Origin: Dolosigranulum pigrum ATCC 51524
GTDB lineage: Bacteria > Bacillota > Bacilli > Lactobacillales > Carnobacteriaceae_A
Direction: 5' to 3'
DNA length: 64,000 bases
Assembly: GCF_000245815.1 (NCBI RefSeq)
Contig: NZ_JH601103.1
Span: forward strand, 742,313 to 806,312
The position numbers and the translations under genes were made by a program. The notes below the pieces were generated by a model, which was not told where the DNA came from, did no database searches, and saw only the letters and a program-made list of their open reading frames with translations. Below are positions 9,600 through 16,762 of this stretch, piece after piece (position 1 is the stretch's first letter; each line of letters opens with the position of its first letter).

Positions 9600-9668
9600 C
9601 ATTCTACAACTCTAGGTGGAGGTGAAGATTTTCCTTGCTAGTACCTTTTTGTGCGTTAAACTAAAAAC
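9600..9668 (+). repeat. Dispersed ~70-bp repeat, copy A
   Basis: This stretch, from CATTCTACAACT to GTTAAACTAAAAAC, aligns over its whole length with 32107-32176 at roughly 70 percent identity, with a nearly perfect 3' end (CGTTAAACTAAAAAC). Directly after it comes GGCTCTTCAATATTTAG, which looks like an ISL3-type terminal repeat (low certainty). No ORF lies inside. It is probably a mobile-element remnant. Confidence 0.55.
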
Positions 9669-9781
9669 GGCTCTTCAATATTTAGTGTTGGTTATCATAA
9701 AGTTGACACATCAGTAATCAAAAAAGTTTTCTACAATCACTTGACGATGAAGTGAAATTTTAAAAAACAGGGATATTTAAG

Positions 9782-9810
9782 TTGTCGTTAGCACAAATAT
9801 TTAGTATAAT
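9782..9810 (+). promoter_or_regulatory. Promoter of thiW leader
   Basis: TTGTCG at 9782-9787, a 17-base spacer and TATAAT at 9805-9810, about 25 bases before the TPP aptamer. Confidence 0.7.
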
Positions 9811-9831
9811 AGAATTAAATTAAATAAAACA

Positions 9832-9997
9832 TTAGGGGTGCCTGTCACTTGTGGCAGTGCTGAGATTATACCCATTGAACCTGTTTAGTTAGGACTAGCG
9901 TAGGGAGAAACACAGGATAACTGTGTAGATTGTTGAAGAATCCTCTGGAAGGACCCATTGTCTATTCGTAATGAAATAGTTCAATGGGTTTTTCTTT
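9832..9997 (+). promoter_or_regulatory. TPP riboswitch with terminator, upstream of thiW
   Basis: The conserved THI-element blocks are in order: GGGGTGCC (9835 on), GTGCTGAGATTATACCC, ATTGAACCTG, and TAGCGTAGGGA (ending near 9907). After it, ACCCATTG (9953-9960) pairs with CAATGGGT (9982-9989), enclosing a CTATT/AATAG inner stem, and is followed by T residues. This makes an off-switch: TPP binding should terminate before thiW. Confidence 0.93.
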
Positions 9998-10018
9998 AGT
10001 GTAGAAGGGGAATGAAAG

Positions 10019-10528
10019 ATGAGAAATCAGTCAACAAGAAAATTAGTTATTCTAGGAACTTTGATCGCTATGAATGTGGTGGTTAATTTATTCCTGCGTA
10101 TTGAAGGAATGGCACCGATGAGCAGTGTCTTAAATATTTATGCGGTTCTTTTAATTGGTCCATTTTATACTGTTGTGATGGCTTTTACAACAGCTGTATT
10201 GCGCATGGTATTGTTTGGGATTCCACCGCTTGCCATGACGGGCGCTGTAATTGGCGCTGCATTAGCAGGGATATTGTATAAATGGCGGCCGACGATCTAT
10301 GCGAGTGCCCTTGGTGAAATTATCGGTACGGGACTCATTGCATCAGTCGTGTCTTATCCAGTAATGGTCTGGTTTACCGGTGTGAAGACGAACTTACATT
10401 GGTTTGTTTATACACCGAAATTTTTTGGAGCGACATTGATCGGAACAGGTATCGCTCTCTTAGTATACAACCGAACAAAACATCTGTCCTTCTTTAAAGA
10501 GACTCAAAGATTATTCGGCCAAAAATAA
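10019..10528 (+). CDS. thiW: ThiW, S component of a thiamine-precursor ECF transporter
   Basis: A small membrane protein of 169 residues with five or six hydrophobic helices. It belongs to the ThiW substrate-binding family that partners with the shared EcfAA'T module and is always found under TPP control. Substrate in the family is inferred to be the thiazole precursor of thiamine. The ATG follows GAAGGGG and sits directly behind the TPP riboswitch, which supports the assignment. No energizing subunits are encoded nearby. Confidence 0.88.
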   Translation: MRNQSTRKLVILGTLIAMNVVVNLFLRIEGMAPMSSVLNIYAVLLIGPFYTVVMAFTTAVLRMVLFGIPPLAMTGAVIGAALAGILYKWRPTIYASALGEIIGTGLIASVVSYPVMVWFTGVKTNLHWFVYTPKFFGATLIGTGIALLVYNRTKHLSFFKETQRLFGQK

Positions 10529-10540
10529 ATAATTAAAACA

Positions 10541-10581
10541 AACGAGCTACCTAGAAGTGTCTTCCTAGTGTAGCTCGTTTT
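10541..10581 (+). terminator. Terminator after thiW
   Basis: AACGAGCTA at 10541-10549 pairs with TAGCTCGTT at 10571-10579, with an inner CTAG/CTAG step, and a short T stretch. Confidence 0.75.
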
Positions 10582-10593
10582 AGCTGCTTACTT

Positions 10594-10615
10594 ATATCGG
10601 TCTTTAGCCTGATAT
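10594..10615 (+). promoter_or_regulatory. Candidate LiaR/VraR-type operator upstream of liaF
   Basis: An imperfect palindrome (ATATCGG ... GCCTGATAT) lies about 37 bases before a TATACT -10-like box at 10652-10657. Autoregulation from such a position is typical for LiaFSR systems. The match to a defined box is not established here. Confidence 0.4.
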
Positions 10616-10692
10616 TGTCGATTAGTGGTAGGATTTTTGGTGCAGACAGGTTATACTAGGAATAGATGATTATGATAGGAAGAGGTGTGGAT

Positions 10693-11445
10693 ATGAAGAT
10701 CAAGAAACGAAATAAGATAAATTTTTTGTTAGGGATGTTTATATTTATATTTTCAATGTTTGTCTTGTATGAATTTATTCAAAGTATTGGTTCGTCGTTA
10801 TTATTTTTAAGTGGGTTGATTTTGCTAGTTCTCGGACGAAAATTACTGAAGCAAGCTCAAAAAGAGTGCTACATTATTGGTGGGGTGATGATCGCCCTAG
10901 CATTACTTCAAACGATTTCAGCTTGGATTGTACTTGTCTTGATGATTATTATTATCGCGGGTAAGAATCCGTCCCTCTTTAATGTCGTGCGGGAGTCTCT
11001 CTTTAAACGTGACCAAACAACGGCGGATAGTCAGTTTATTTCTGTGAAGTTAGATCAGCAACGTGAACGGCCAATTAAGCGGATTCGGAAGAATTGGTTT
11101 GGGGAAGAGAAGAATGATGATGATATTTATGAATGGGAAGATATCAATTATACAAAAGTTGCTGGAACGAGTGTGATTGATTTAGGAAACACGATTGTTC
11201 CTAAAGGGGATAATACGGTTCTAATTCGCAAAGGCTTTGGGAATGTAAAGATTTTAGTACCAGAAGAAGTAGCGGTTTCGCTAGATATTAGTGTGTTTTT
11301 AGGGAGAGTTTGTATCGGGGAAGACGAATTAACACTGAATAATGAAGTGATCAAGTACCGAGCTGATCGCTATGACCATGCCTCACGTCGCCTAAAAGTG
11401 GTGACGAATGTCTTGGTTGGACAAGTTGAGGTGTTGTTTATATGA
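10693..11445 (+). CDS. liaF: LiaF, membrane regulator of the envelope-stress system
   Basis: LiaF holds the LiaS kinase inactive until cell-wall antibiotics disturb the envelope. The 250-residue protein has several N-terminal hydrophobic helices (about residues 9-90) and a C-terminal cell-wall-active-antibiotics response domain, a beta-helix-like repeat (INYTKVAGTSVIDLG ... VLIRKGFGNVKILVPE). ATG 10693 was chosen because GAAGAGGTG lies just upstream; the ATG at 10666 has none. Its stop overlaps the liaS start by four bases (ATGA), so the three genes form one operon. Confidence 0.88.
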   Translation: MKIKKRNKINFLLGMFIFIFSMFVLYEFIQSIGSSLLFLSGLILLVLGRKLLKQAQKECYIIGGVMIALALLQTISAWIVLVLMIIIIAGKNPSLFNVVRESLFKRDQTTADSQFISVKLDQQRERPIKRIRKNWFGEEKNDDDIYEWEDINYTKVAGTSVIDLGNTIVPKGDNTVLIRKGFGNVKILVPEEVAVSLDISVFLGRVCIGEDELTLNNEVIKYRADRYDHASRRLKVVTNVLVGQVEVLFI

Positions 11446-12500
11446 GACGATATATTAACCGCTTCTTACAATTGTGGCTCATTTTTGCTGTGTTAGCTGT
11501 GTCAATAATTATTTTTACCTTTGAGACATTTTTTGATATGGATGGTTGGGAAGTTTTATCATACAGAGATATGAGTTACTTATCACTACCGTTAGCTGTG
11601 TATTTACTTGGGTTTACACTTGTGTTAGCCATGTTATTTACGATCGGGTTTATTATCATTGAGCGCATTCGGATGCGTAAGATTGAACAGAGTTTGCGTG
11701 CCTTGAATCAAGGGCGATATAATGATAAAGTATTAGAAAAGATTGTTGCTCAAGCTAAGCCCGTCTATATAACGAAGCAACTGGATAGTTTAATCTTGCA
11801 ACTGCGCGAAAAATTAACCTTAATGTCGCGTCAAGTCTTAAGTTCCAACGAAGAGAAATTGATGCTGGAAGAAGAGACGAAGGAAGAGATATTGGAGAAG
11901 GAACGTCATCGAATTGCTCGCGAATTGCATGATTCGGTTAGCCAACAATTATTTGCGTCCTCTATGATGTTGTCAGCGTTGAACCAACAGACTGAGAATA
12001 TACCGGACGCGATCCAGAAACAACTGCAGACCATTGAATCCATTACGAATGAATCACAACTCGAAATGCGGGCCTTATTACTTCACTTAAGACCGGTAAA
12101 ATTAAACGAAAAAACCTTAAAACAAGGGATTGAACAATTACTTAAGGAACTATCGACTAAGGTGAATATGGCGATTGTCTATGAAATAGAAGATGTTTCT
12201 TTACCTGTTAGCGTGGAGGACAACCTTTTTCGGGTGATTCAGGAATTGTTATCCAATGTTTTGCGACATTCGAAAGCTTCAGAAGTAGAAGTCTATTTAA
12301 AAAAGACGGGCCAACAAATTCAACTGCGCATTATTGATGATGGAGTAGGATTTGATATGAGGAATCAAAAATCAGGTAATTATGGGCTCCAAAATATTCG
12401 AGAACGAATTAATGGATTAGGTGGGCATGTGAAGTTGATTTCGTTCAAGCAGCAAGGAACCAGTGTCGAAATTATTATACCAATCAGTATTGGAGGTTAA
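11442..12500 (+). CDS. liaS: LiaS sensor histidine kinase
   Basis: An intramembrane-sensing HisKA_3 kinase of 352 residues. Two transmembrane helices (about 10-30 and 48-72) flank a very short outer loop, as in LiaS/VraS. A linker follows, then the phospho-acceptor block ERHRIARELHDSVSQQL (His near 163) and an HATPase domain with the N box (ELLSNVLRHS) and G boxes (DDGVGFD, YGLQNIRERI). It should phosphorylate LiaR, encoded immediately downstream, in response to cell-wall-active antibiotics or peptides. Confidence 0.92.
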   Translation: MRRYINRFLQLWLIFAVLAVSIIIFTFETFFDMDGWEVLSYRDMSYLSLPLAVYLLGFTLVLAMLFTIGFIIIERIRMRKIEQSLRALNQGRYNDKVLEKIVAQAKPVYITKQLDSLILQLREKLTLMSRQVLSSNEEKLMLEEETKEEILEKERHRIARELHDSVSQQLFASSMMLSALNQQTENIPDAIQKQLQTIESITNESQLEMRALLLHLRPVKLNEKTLKQGIEQLLKELSTKVNMAIVYEIEDVSLPVSVEDNLFRVIQELLSNVLRHSKASEVEVYLKKTGQQIQLRIIDDGVGFDMRNQKSGNYGLQNIRERINGLGGHVKLISFKQQGTSVEIIIPISIGG

Positions 12501-12504
12501 CGAT

Positions 12505-13140
12505 ATGATAAAATTATTATTAGTGGATGATCATCAGATGGTACGTTTGGGCTTATCGTCTTATTTCTCGATTCAAGATGATATGGAAGTTATTGGCGAA
12601 GCAGAAGATGGCCAGGAAGGTGTAGAAAAAGCGCTTTCTTTGAGACCTGATGTGATCTTAATGGATTTAGTCATGGATGGCATGGATGGGATCGAAGCGA
12701 CGAAAGAAATTCTTGCGCAGTGGCCAGAAGCTAAAATTATAATTGTGACGAGTTTTATTGATGATGAGAAAGTTTTTCCAGCTATGGAAGCAGGCGCCTC
12801 AGGGTATATGCTTAAGACATCTTCAGCTTCAGAAATTGCGGACGCCATTCGCTCAGCTTACGAGGGAGATACGGTCTTTGAAGAAGAAGTAACCCAAAAA
12901 ATTATTGAACGCGACCATATGCCGCAAGAATATTTATTACATGATGATCTGACCAACCGTGAGACGGAAATCTTACAATTAATTGCACAAGGGTTAAGTA
13001 ATCAAGAAATCGCGGATGAATGCTTCATCACCCTTAAAACCGTCAAAACTCATGTCTCCAACATCTTATCCAAGTTAGATGTCTCCGACCGTACGCAAGC
13101 GACCATCTATGCATTCAAGCATAACTTAGTAGATGATTAA
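12505..13140 (+). CDS. liaR: LiaR response regulator
   Basis: A NarL/FixJ-type regulator of 211 residues. The receiver domain has the acidic pair (VDDH), phospho-acceptor Asp in VILMDLVMDG (near 53), Thr in VTSF and the conserved Lys in MLKT. A LuxR-type helix-turn-helix is at the C-terminus (LTNRETEILQLIAQGLSNQEIADE). ATG 12505 has GGAGG seven to eight bases upstream; a longer in-frame start at 12463 lies within liaS and is not used. Confidence 0.93.
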   Translation: MIKLLLVDDHQMVRLGLSSYFSIQDDMEVIGEAEDGQEGVEKALSLRPDVILMDLVMDGMDGIEATKEILAQWPEAKIIIVTSFIDDEKVFPAMEAGASGYMLKTSSASEIADAIRSAYEGDTVFEEEVTQKIIERDHMPQEYLLHDDLTNRETEILQLIAQGLSNQEIADECFITLKTVKTHVSNILSKLDVSDRTQATIYAFKHNLVDD

Positions 13141-13203
13141 TGTTATATTACTTGGTATGAATGAGACGAGTGATCAAATCAACGCCCAAAAAATATCAAT
13201 ATA

Positions 13204-13241
13204 AAAAAGCAAAGACCAGAATAATGATGGTCCTTGCTTTT
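13204..13241. terminator. Bidirectional terminator between liaR and rnjA
   Basis: AAAAGCAAAGACCA at 13204-13217 pairs with TGGTCCTTGCTTTT at 13228-13241 with one mismatch. T runs follow on both strands, so it ends liaFSR from the left and rnjA from the right. Confidence 0.8.
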
Positions 13242-13255
13242 ATTTATATTTAAAT

Positions 13256-14929
13256 TTAGTTATTTGTTAAGACAACTGGTAAGATAATTGGTCGGCGTTC
13301 GGTTTCAGCGAATAAGAATTCTTTCATATCTTCGGTTAGAGCGCCACGTAGTTTGTATTCATTGATATGCTTGTAGTCAAATGAGTTCTGAATACTTTGG
13401 TAAGCGACACGTTGGGCTTCTTTAATCAGTTCTGTTGACTCACGCATGTAGATAAATCCGCGCGAGATGATGTCAGGCCCAGCAATGACTTCACGCTTAT
13501 CGGTGTCAATGGTTGCAACAACCACAACTAATCCATTGTCAGATAAGTTCTTCCGGTCACGCAAGACGATATTGCCAATATCACCAATACCACTTCCATC
13601 TACATAGACGTCACCCGCCTCGAATGATCCGGCACGTCGAGCAGAATTCGCTGTTAGGGCAAGAACATCACCATTGTCTAAGATAAAGCAATTATCGCGT
13701 TCAACACCTGTTTGGACAGCTAGATCAGTATGAATCTTCTGCATACGATATTCCCCGTGAATAGGAACGAAGAACTTTGGTTTCATTAAGTTTAACATTA
13801 ATTTTTGCTCTTGTTGGCCACCGTGTCCTGAAGCATGAATATTATTGACTTTTCCGTGAATGACTTCAGCGCCAGCTTCCAATAATTGGTTAATCACACG
13901 GTTGACAGAGACTGTATTTCCTGGAATTGGAGAACTAGAGAAAATAACTGTATCGCCGGGTTGAATTGAGATTTGGCGGTGGGTACCATTTGCGATTCGA
14001 CTAAGCGCCGCCATCGGTTCACCTTGCGATCCTGTACAGATAATTAATACTTCATTGGGTTGATACTGATTGATTTCATTCGGATGGATGAAGGTTGATT
14101 TTTCTGCTTTAATGTAGCCTAATTCTTGTCCGACTTCAAGTGCATTTTTCATACTGCGACCGAAGACAGCAATTTTTCGCCCGGTACTTTCAGCAGCCTC
14201 CACACATTGTTGAATACGCGACACATTGGAAGCAAAAGAGGCAAAAATAATTCGTCCATCAATATTTTTCAGTAACTTGTGGATGGATTCGCCGACTACT
14301 TGCTCTGAGTTTGTGAATCCAGGAATCTCGGCATTGGTACTGTCAGATAAGAGTGCTAGGACTCCTTCTTGGCCAATACGTGCCATCTTATGCAAGTTAG
14401 CTTGTTCATCCACAGGGGTGAAGTCAAACTTAAAGTCACCCGTTTGAACAATATTTCCATTCGGTGTATTGACGACAATACCGTAAGGATCCGGAATACT
14501 GTGGTTTGTCCGGAAAAATTCGACGGATGTTTTGTGCAGTTTAATAACCGAATCTTCATTGATTTCGTGCAGCTTTGTTGAACGGAGTAATTTATGTTCG
14601 CTCAGCTTTTTGCGGATAAGAGCCAAGGTCAATTTCCCCGCATAAATCGGGACATTAATTTCTTTTAGTAAATAAGGAATTCCCCCGACGTGATCTTCGT
14701 GACCATGTGTGACGAAGAGTGCTTTTACTTTGTCTTTATTTTCGATTAAGTAAGAATAATCTGGAATAACATAATCAATCCCCAATAAGTCATCTTCGGG
14801 GAATTTAATCCCAGCATCAATTAGAATAATTTCATCTTGAAATTGAATGCCGTACGTATTTTTTCCAATCTCACCTAAACCTCCAATGCCAAAAACGGCA
14901 ACTTCATTATTTTTAATATCAAGTTTCAT
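13256..14929 (-). CDS. rnjA: Ribonuclease J1
   Basis: A metallo-beta-lactamase/beta-CASP ribonuclease of 557 residues with endo- and 5'-3' exonuclease activity, central to mRNA turnover and 16S rRNA maturation. The zinc ligands HGHEDH are at residues 75-80. The N-terminal block GGLGEIGKNTYGIQFQDEI and the LIDAGIKFPEDDLLGIDYVIPDYSYL region (split by normal residues) match RNase J1 rather than J2. A C-terminal dimerisation domain is present. Start ATG 14929 has AAGGAG upstream. It is monocistronic; the usual neighbour rpoY is not seen on this strand. Confidence 0.95.
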   Translation of the reverse strand: MKLDIKNNEVAVFGIGGLGEIGKNTYGIQFQDEIILIDAGIKFPEDDLLGIDYVIPDYSYLIENKDKVKALFVTHGHEDHVGGIPYLLKEINVPIYAGKLTLALIRKKLSEHKLLRSTKLHEINEDSVIKLHKTSVEFFRTNHSIPDPYGIVVNTPNGNIVQTGDFKFDFTPVDEQANLHKMARIGQEGVLALLSDSTNAEIPGFTNSEQVVGESIHKLLKNIDGRIIFASFASNVSRIQQCVEAAESTGRKIAVFGRSMKNALEVGQELGYIKAEKSTFIHPNEINQYQPNEVLIICTGSQGEPMAALSRIANGTHRQISIQPGDTVIFSSSPIPGNTVSVNRVINQLLEAGAEVIHGKVNNIHASGHGGQQEQKLMLNLMKPKFFVPIHGEYRMQKIHTDLAVQTGVERDNCFILDNGDVLALTANSARRAGSFEAGDVYVDGSGIGDIGNIVLRDRKNLSDNGLVVVVATIDTDKREVIAGPDIISRGFIYMRESTELIKEAQRVAYQSIQNSFDYKHINEYKLRGALTEDMKEFLFAETERRPIILPVVLTNN

Positions 14930-15111
14930 GCAATTTATCTCCTTATTATCTATTTATAGCTTATCTACAGTTCAATCGGTTGACGATTAATCAACAGTTA
15001 ACACTATTGTAACACAAGTGTGACAGTAAGTATAGGTCAAGTGGTTGTTGTGGATGTGATATCTATTGGTAAGCGTTTCATTAGCGCTGAATGGAGGAGT
15101 ATGCTAGACTG

Positions 15112-15200
15112 AGGATACATTGAGGACACTGGGCTGCTTCGGCTGAGAATAGCCCCATCATACCGGATGCAGTTAAGACTGCCGGCGGGAGCTGTATTAA
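15112..15200 (+). promoter_or_regulatory. Probable TPP riboswitch upstream of thiD
   Basis: The leader contains CTGCTTCGGCTGAGAATAG, ACCGGATGCAGTTAAGAC and CCGGCGGGAGC. These correspond in order to the GCTGAGA, ACCTGATCTGG-TAA and CAGCG-AGGGA blocks of the TPP aptamer, though several positions differ. The downstream gene is thiD, which fits. A stretch at about 15211-15224 can pair with the 5' side of the aptamer (about 15122-15135), suggesting the switching helix. I could not assign a clear terminator. Confidence 0.65.
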
Positions 15201-15274
15201 GAGAGTCAGTAAGCCTGTGTGTCTAGGGCTCTTTATTTTATAAATGACTGAGAAGTAATCAGGAGGTAATAGTT

Positions 15275-16114
15275 ATGGTAAATGAAACAGTACAGGTTGT
15301 GACAATTGCAGGAAGCGATTCGGGTGGTGGAGCTGGATTGCAGGCGGATTTGAAGACATTTCAAGCTCGCGACACTTTTGGGATGAGTATTATTGTGGCG
15401 CTAACGGCTCAGAATACAAAAGGCGTGCAAGATGTATTCCCGGTCTCAACTGACTTTGTGACCGAACAATTCAACTCACTTGCCGATGATATGAAGATTC
15501 GAGCGGCCAAGACCGGTATGTTAGGCGATGAGGAGCATATTAAGAACGTGGCTGCTAATATTAAGCGGGTGGATTTTGGTTATTTCGTTGTGGATCCGGT
15601 GATGGTAGCGAAGGGTGGCTATAAGTTACTTGATCCGAGTGCAAGTAAAGCATTGATTGAGCATTTGATTCCACTTGCGGATGTTATCACTCCTAATATT
15701 CCTGAAGCAGAAGCCATTCTAGACCGAAATATTAAAACGAGTACGGACATGATCGAGGCAGCGCAAGCACTCCAAGATTATGGTTGCAAGAATGTTATTA
15801 TTAAAGGGGGCCATGGTAAGGGAAATCAGTCGATTGATTATGTGCTTTTAGCAGATGGGACGCACTTTTGGATGAGCTCACCGCGAGTTGATACCGAGCG
15901 CACACATGGCACTGGGGACACTTTCTCGGCCTGTATCACTGCTGAGTTAGCTAAAGGCGCTGAGATGACTACCGCGATTAAAACAGCTAAAGCTTTCATT
16001 CAAGGAGCGATTGCTCAAGGGATCCAAGTCGGTAACGGTCACGGCCCAACCAACCATTGGGCAACGTTAAGTGAAGATGTTGAGTATCATGACGATATGG
16101 AGTTTGAGTTATAA
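15275..16114 (+). CDS. thiD: Hydroxymethylpyrimidine/phosphomethylpyrimidine kinase
   Basis: A ribokinase-fold kinase of 279 residues that phosphorylates HMP and then HMP-P in thiamine salvage. Motifs are the N-terminal TIAGSDSGGGAGLQADLKTF block, KTGMLGD, DPVMVAKGG, the anion-hole THGTGDTFSA and an ATP-binding KGGHG. Start ATG follows AGGAGG. It stands behind a probable TPP riboswitch and, with thiW, points to thiamine salvage; thiM and thiE are not in this window. A minor pyridoxal kinase activity, known for Gram-positive ThiD-like enzymes, cannot be excluded. Confidence 0.9.
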   Translation: MVNETVQVVTIAGSDSGGGAGLQADLKTFQARDTFGMSIIVALTAQNTKGVQDVFPVSTDFVTEQFNSLADDMKIRAAKTGMLGDEEHIKNVAANIKRVDFGYFVVDPVMVAKGGYKLLDPSASKALIEHLIPLADVITPNIPEAEAILDRNIKTSTDMIEAAQALQDYGCKNVIIKGGHGKGNQSIDYVLLADGTHFWMSSPRVDTERTHGTGDTFSACITAELAKGAEMTTAIKTAKAFIQGAIAQGIQVGNGHGPTNHWATLSEDVEYHDDMEFEL

Positions 16115-16169
16115 GAATAACTACTTCTTTTTGACCGGATTTATTGCTCATTAATCTCTATGTTATCGT

Positions 16170-16193
16170 GACGATATAGTTTAAAGGGGTGAT
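16170..16193 (+). repeat. Direct repeat, copy 1 (ABC-F leader start)
   Basis: These 24 bases (GACGATATAGTT-T-AAAGGGGTGAT) match 16625-16648 at 23 of 24 positions. The second copy is the 5' end of the intact ABC-F leader, so this first copy is a displaced duplicate at the left edge of the scrambled segment. Confidence 0.8.
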
Positions 16194-16286
16194 TAGGCGG
16201 TTATACTTGCGAAAGTCGCTTACAGGAAGTAGCTAATAGGTTAGGATTAGGCCAGTATTTAGACTATCCACTTGCTGCGCTTAGCG
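16194..16286 (+). pseudogene. 93-bp displaced fragment of an ABC-F gene
   Basis: The stretch matches 17157-17249 of the intact ABC-F gene base for base with about five substitutions (near 95 percent). In the ABC-F frame it would encode GYTCESRLQEVANRLGLGQ and on to PLAALS, the segment just before the first signature motif. It joins abruptly on the left to a copy of the ABC-F leader start and on the right to a bacteriocin-like reading frame in another phase. This is a recombination scar, not a functional gene. Confidence 0.85.
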
Positions 16287-16424
16287 AAAGTATTAGCGAC
16301 AGTAGGTGCTGTTATTGGCATATCTCCAGGTGGGGTTGTATTTAATTTATCTCCACATTTAGCTCAGTTAGTTCCAGGTAATTTAGGTAGTGGACTTAAT
16401 TTTTGGGGATGCTCTTTTCAATAA
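16263..16424 (+). pseudogene. C-terminal fragment of a bacteriocin-like hydrophobic peptide
   Basis: The open frame ends ...KVLATVGAVIGISPGG, then VVFNLSPHLAQLVPGN and LGSGLNFWGCSFQ. It is glycine-rich, hydrophobic, uncharged and cysteine-poor, with an aromatic C-terminus, as in class II bacteriocins. It has no start codon: the 5' part is replaced by the ABC-F fragment, which is in a different phase (a stop lies at 16260). The next ORF, 18 bases on, has the shape of an immunity protein, which supports a bacteriocin origin. I do not recognise a named family. Confidence 0.5.
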
Positions 16425-16442
16425 AAATGAGGTGTCTTATAT

Positions 16443-16601
16443 ATGAAGTTTAAACTTTTTAGTACAATATTATTTATTGGATACTTTTATTTGGTAAATA
16501 TTATTTCTGAAGAATATTTTTGGTTAAAGATTATATTCTTAATATTAGTGTTGTTATGGATATGGTTTGGTGAAAAAATATTAGATAAAAATAATTTATA
16601 A
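16443..16601 (+). CDS. Small membrane protein, bacteriocin-immunity-like
   Basis: A 52-residue protein with two hydrophobic helices (about residues 5-20 and 28-43), an acidic turn (SEEYF) between them and a charged C-terminus (GEKILDKNNL). It has a clear GAGGTG site eight bases before ATG 16443. It follows the bacteriocin-like fragment, the usual place for a dedicated immunity gene. It is intact, so the cell may retain immunity after losing production. Function is inferred from size, topology and position only. Confidence 0.5.
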   Translation: MKFKLFSTILFIGYFYLVNIISEEYFWLKIIFLILVLLWIWFGEKILDKNNL

Positions 16602-16624
16602 AAAGTAAAAGCTTCCCGACGAAA

Positions 16625-16762
16625 GACGATATAGTTCAAAGGGGTGATGATGTGATGATGATACGTAAGGAACGTACAGATTTTTTATTAGTTGTCCGTT
16701 CCAAATTTGGAACTGCTCTCCTAAATTAGTTATTGATAAGGAACTAGTTTAGGAGGCTATGA
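16625..16762 (+). promoter_or_regulatory. Leader-peptide attenuator of the ABC-F gene
   Basis: After AAAGGGGTGAT (16638-16648) a leader ORF starts at ATG 16655 (or GTG 16652 / ATG 16658) and stops at 16727-16729. It encodes MMIRKERTDFLLVVRSKFG and then TALLN. Its last codons and stop lie in the left arm of a strong hairpin: TCCTAAATTAGTT (16719-16731) pairs with AACTAGTTTAGGA (about 16742-16754), whose right arm holds the AGGAGG site of the ABC-F gene. An alternative palindrome GTTCCAAATTTGGAAC (16698-16713) lies inside the leader. This is the layout of drug-induced attenuation known for erm and several ABC-F genes. Confidence 0.75.
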
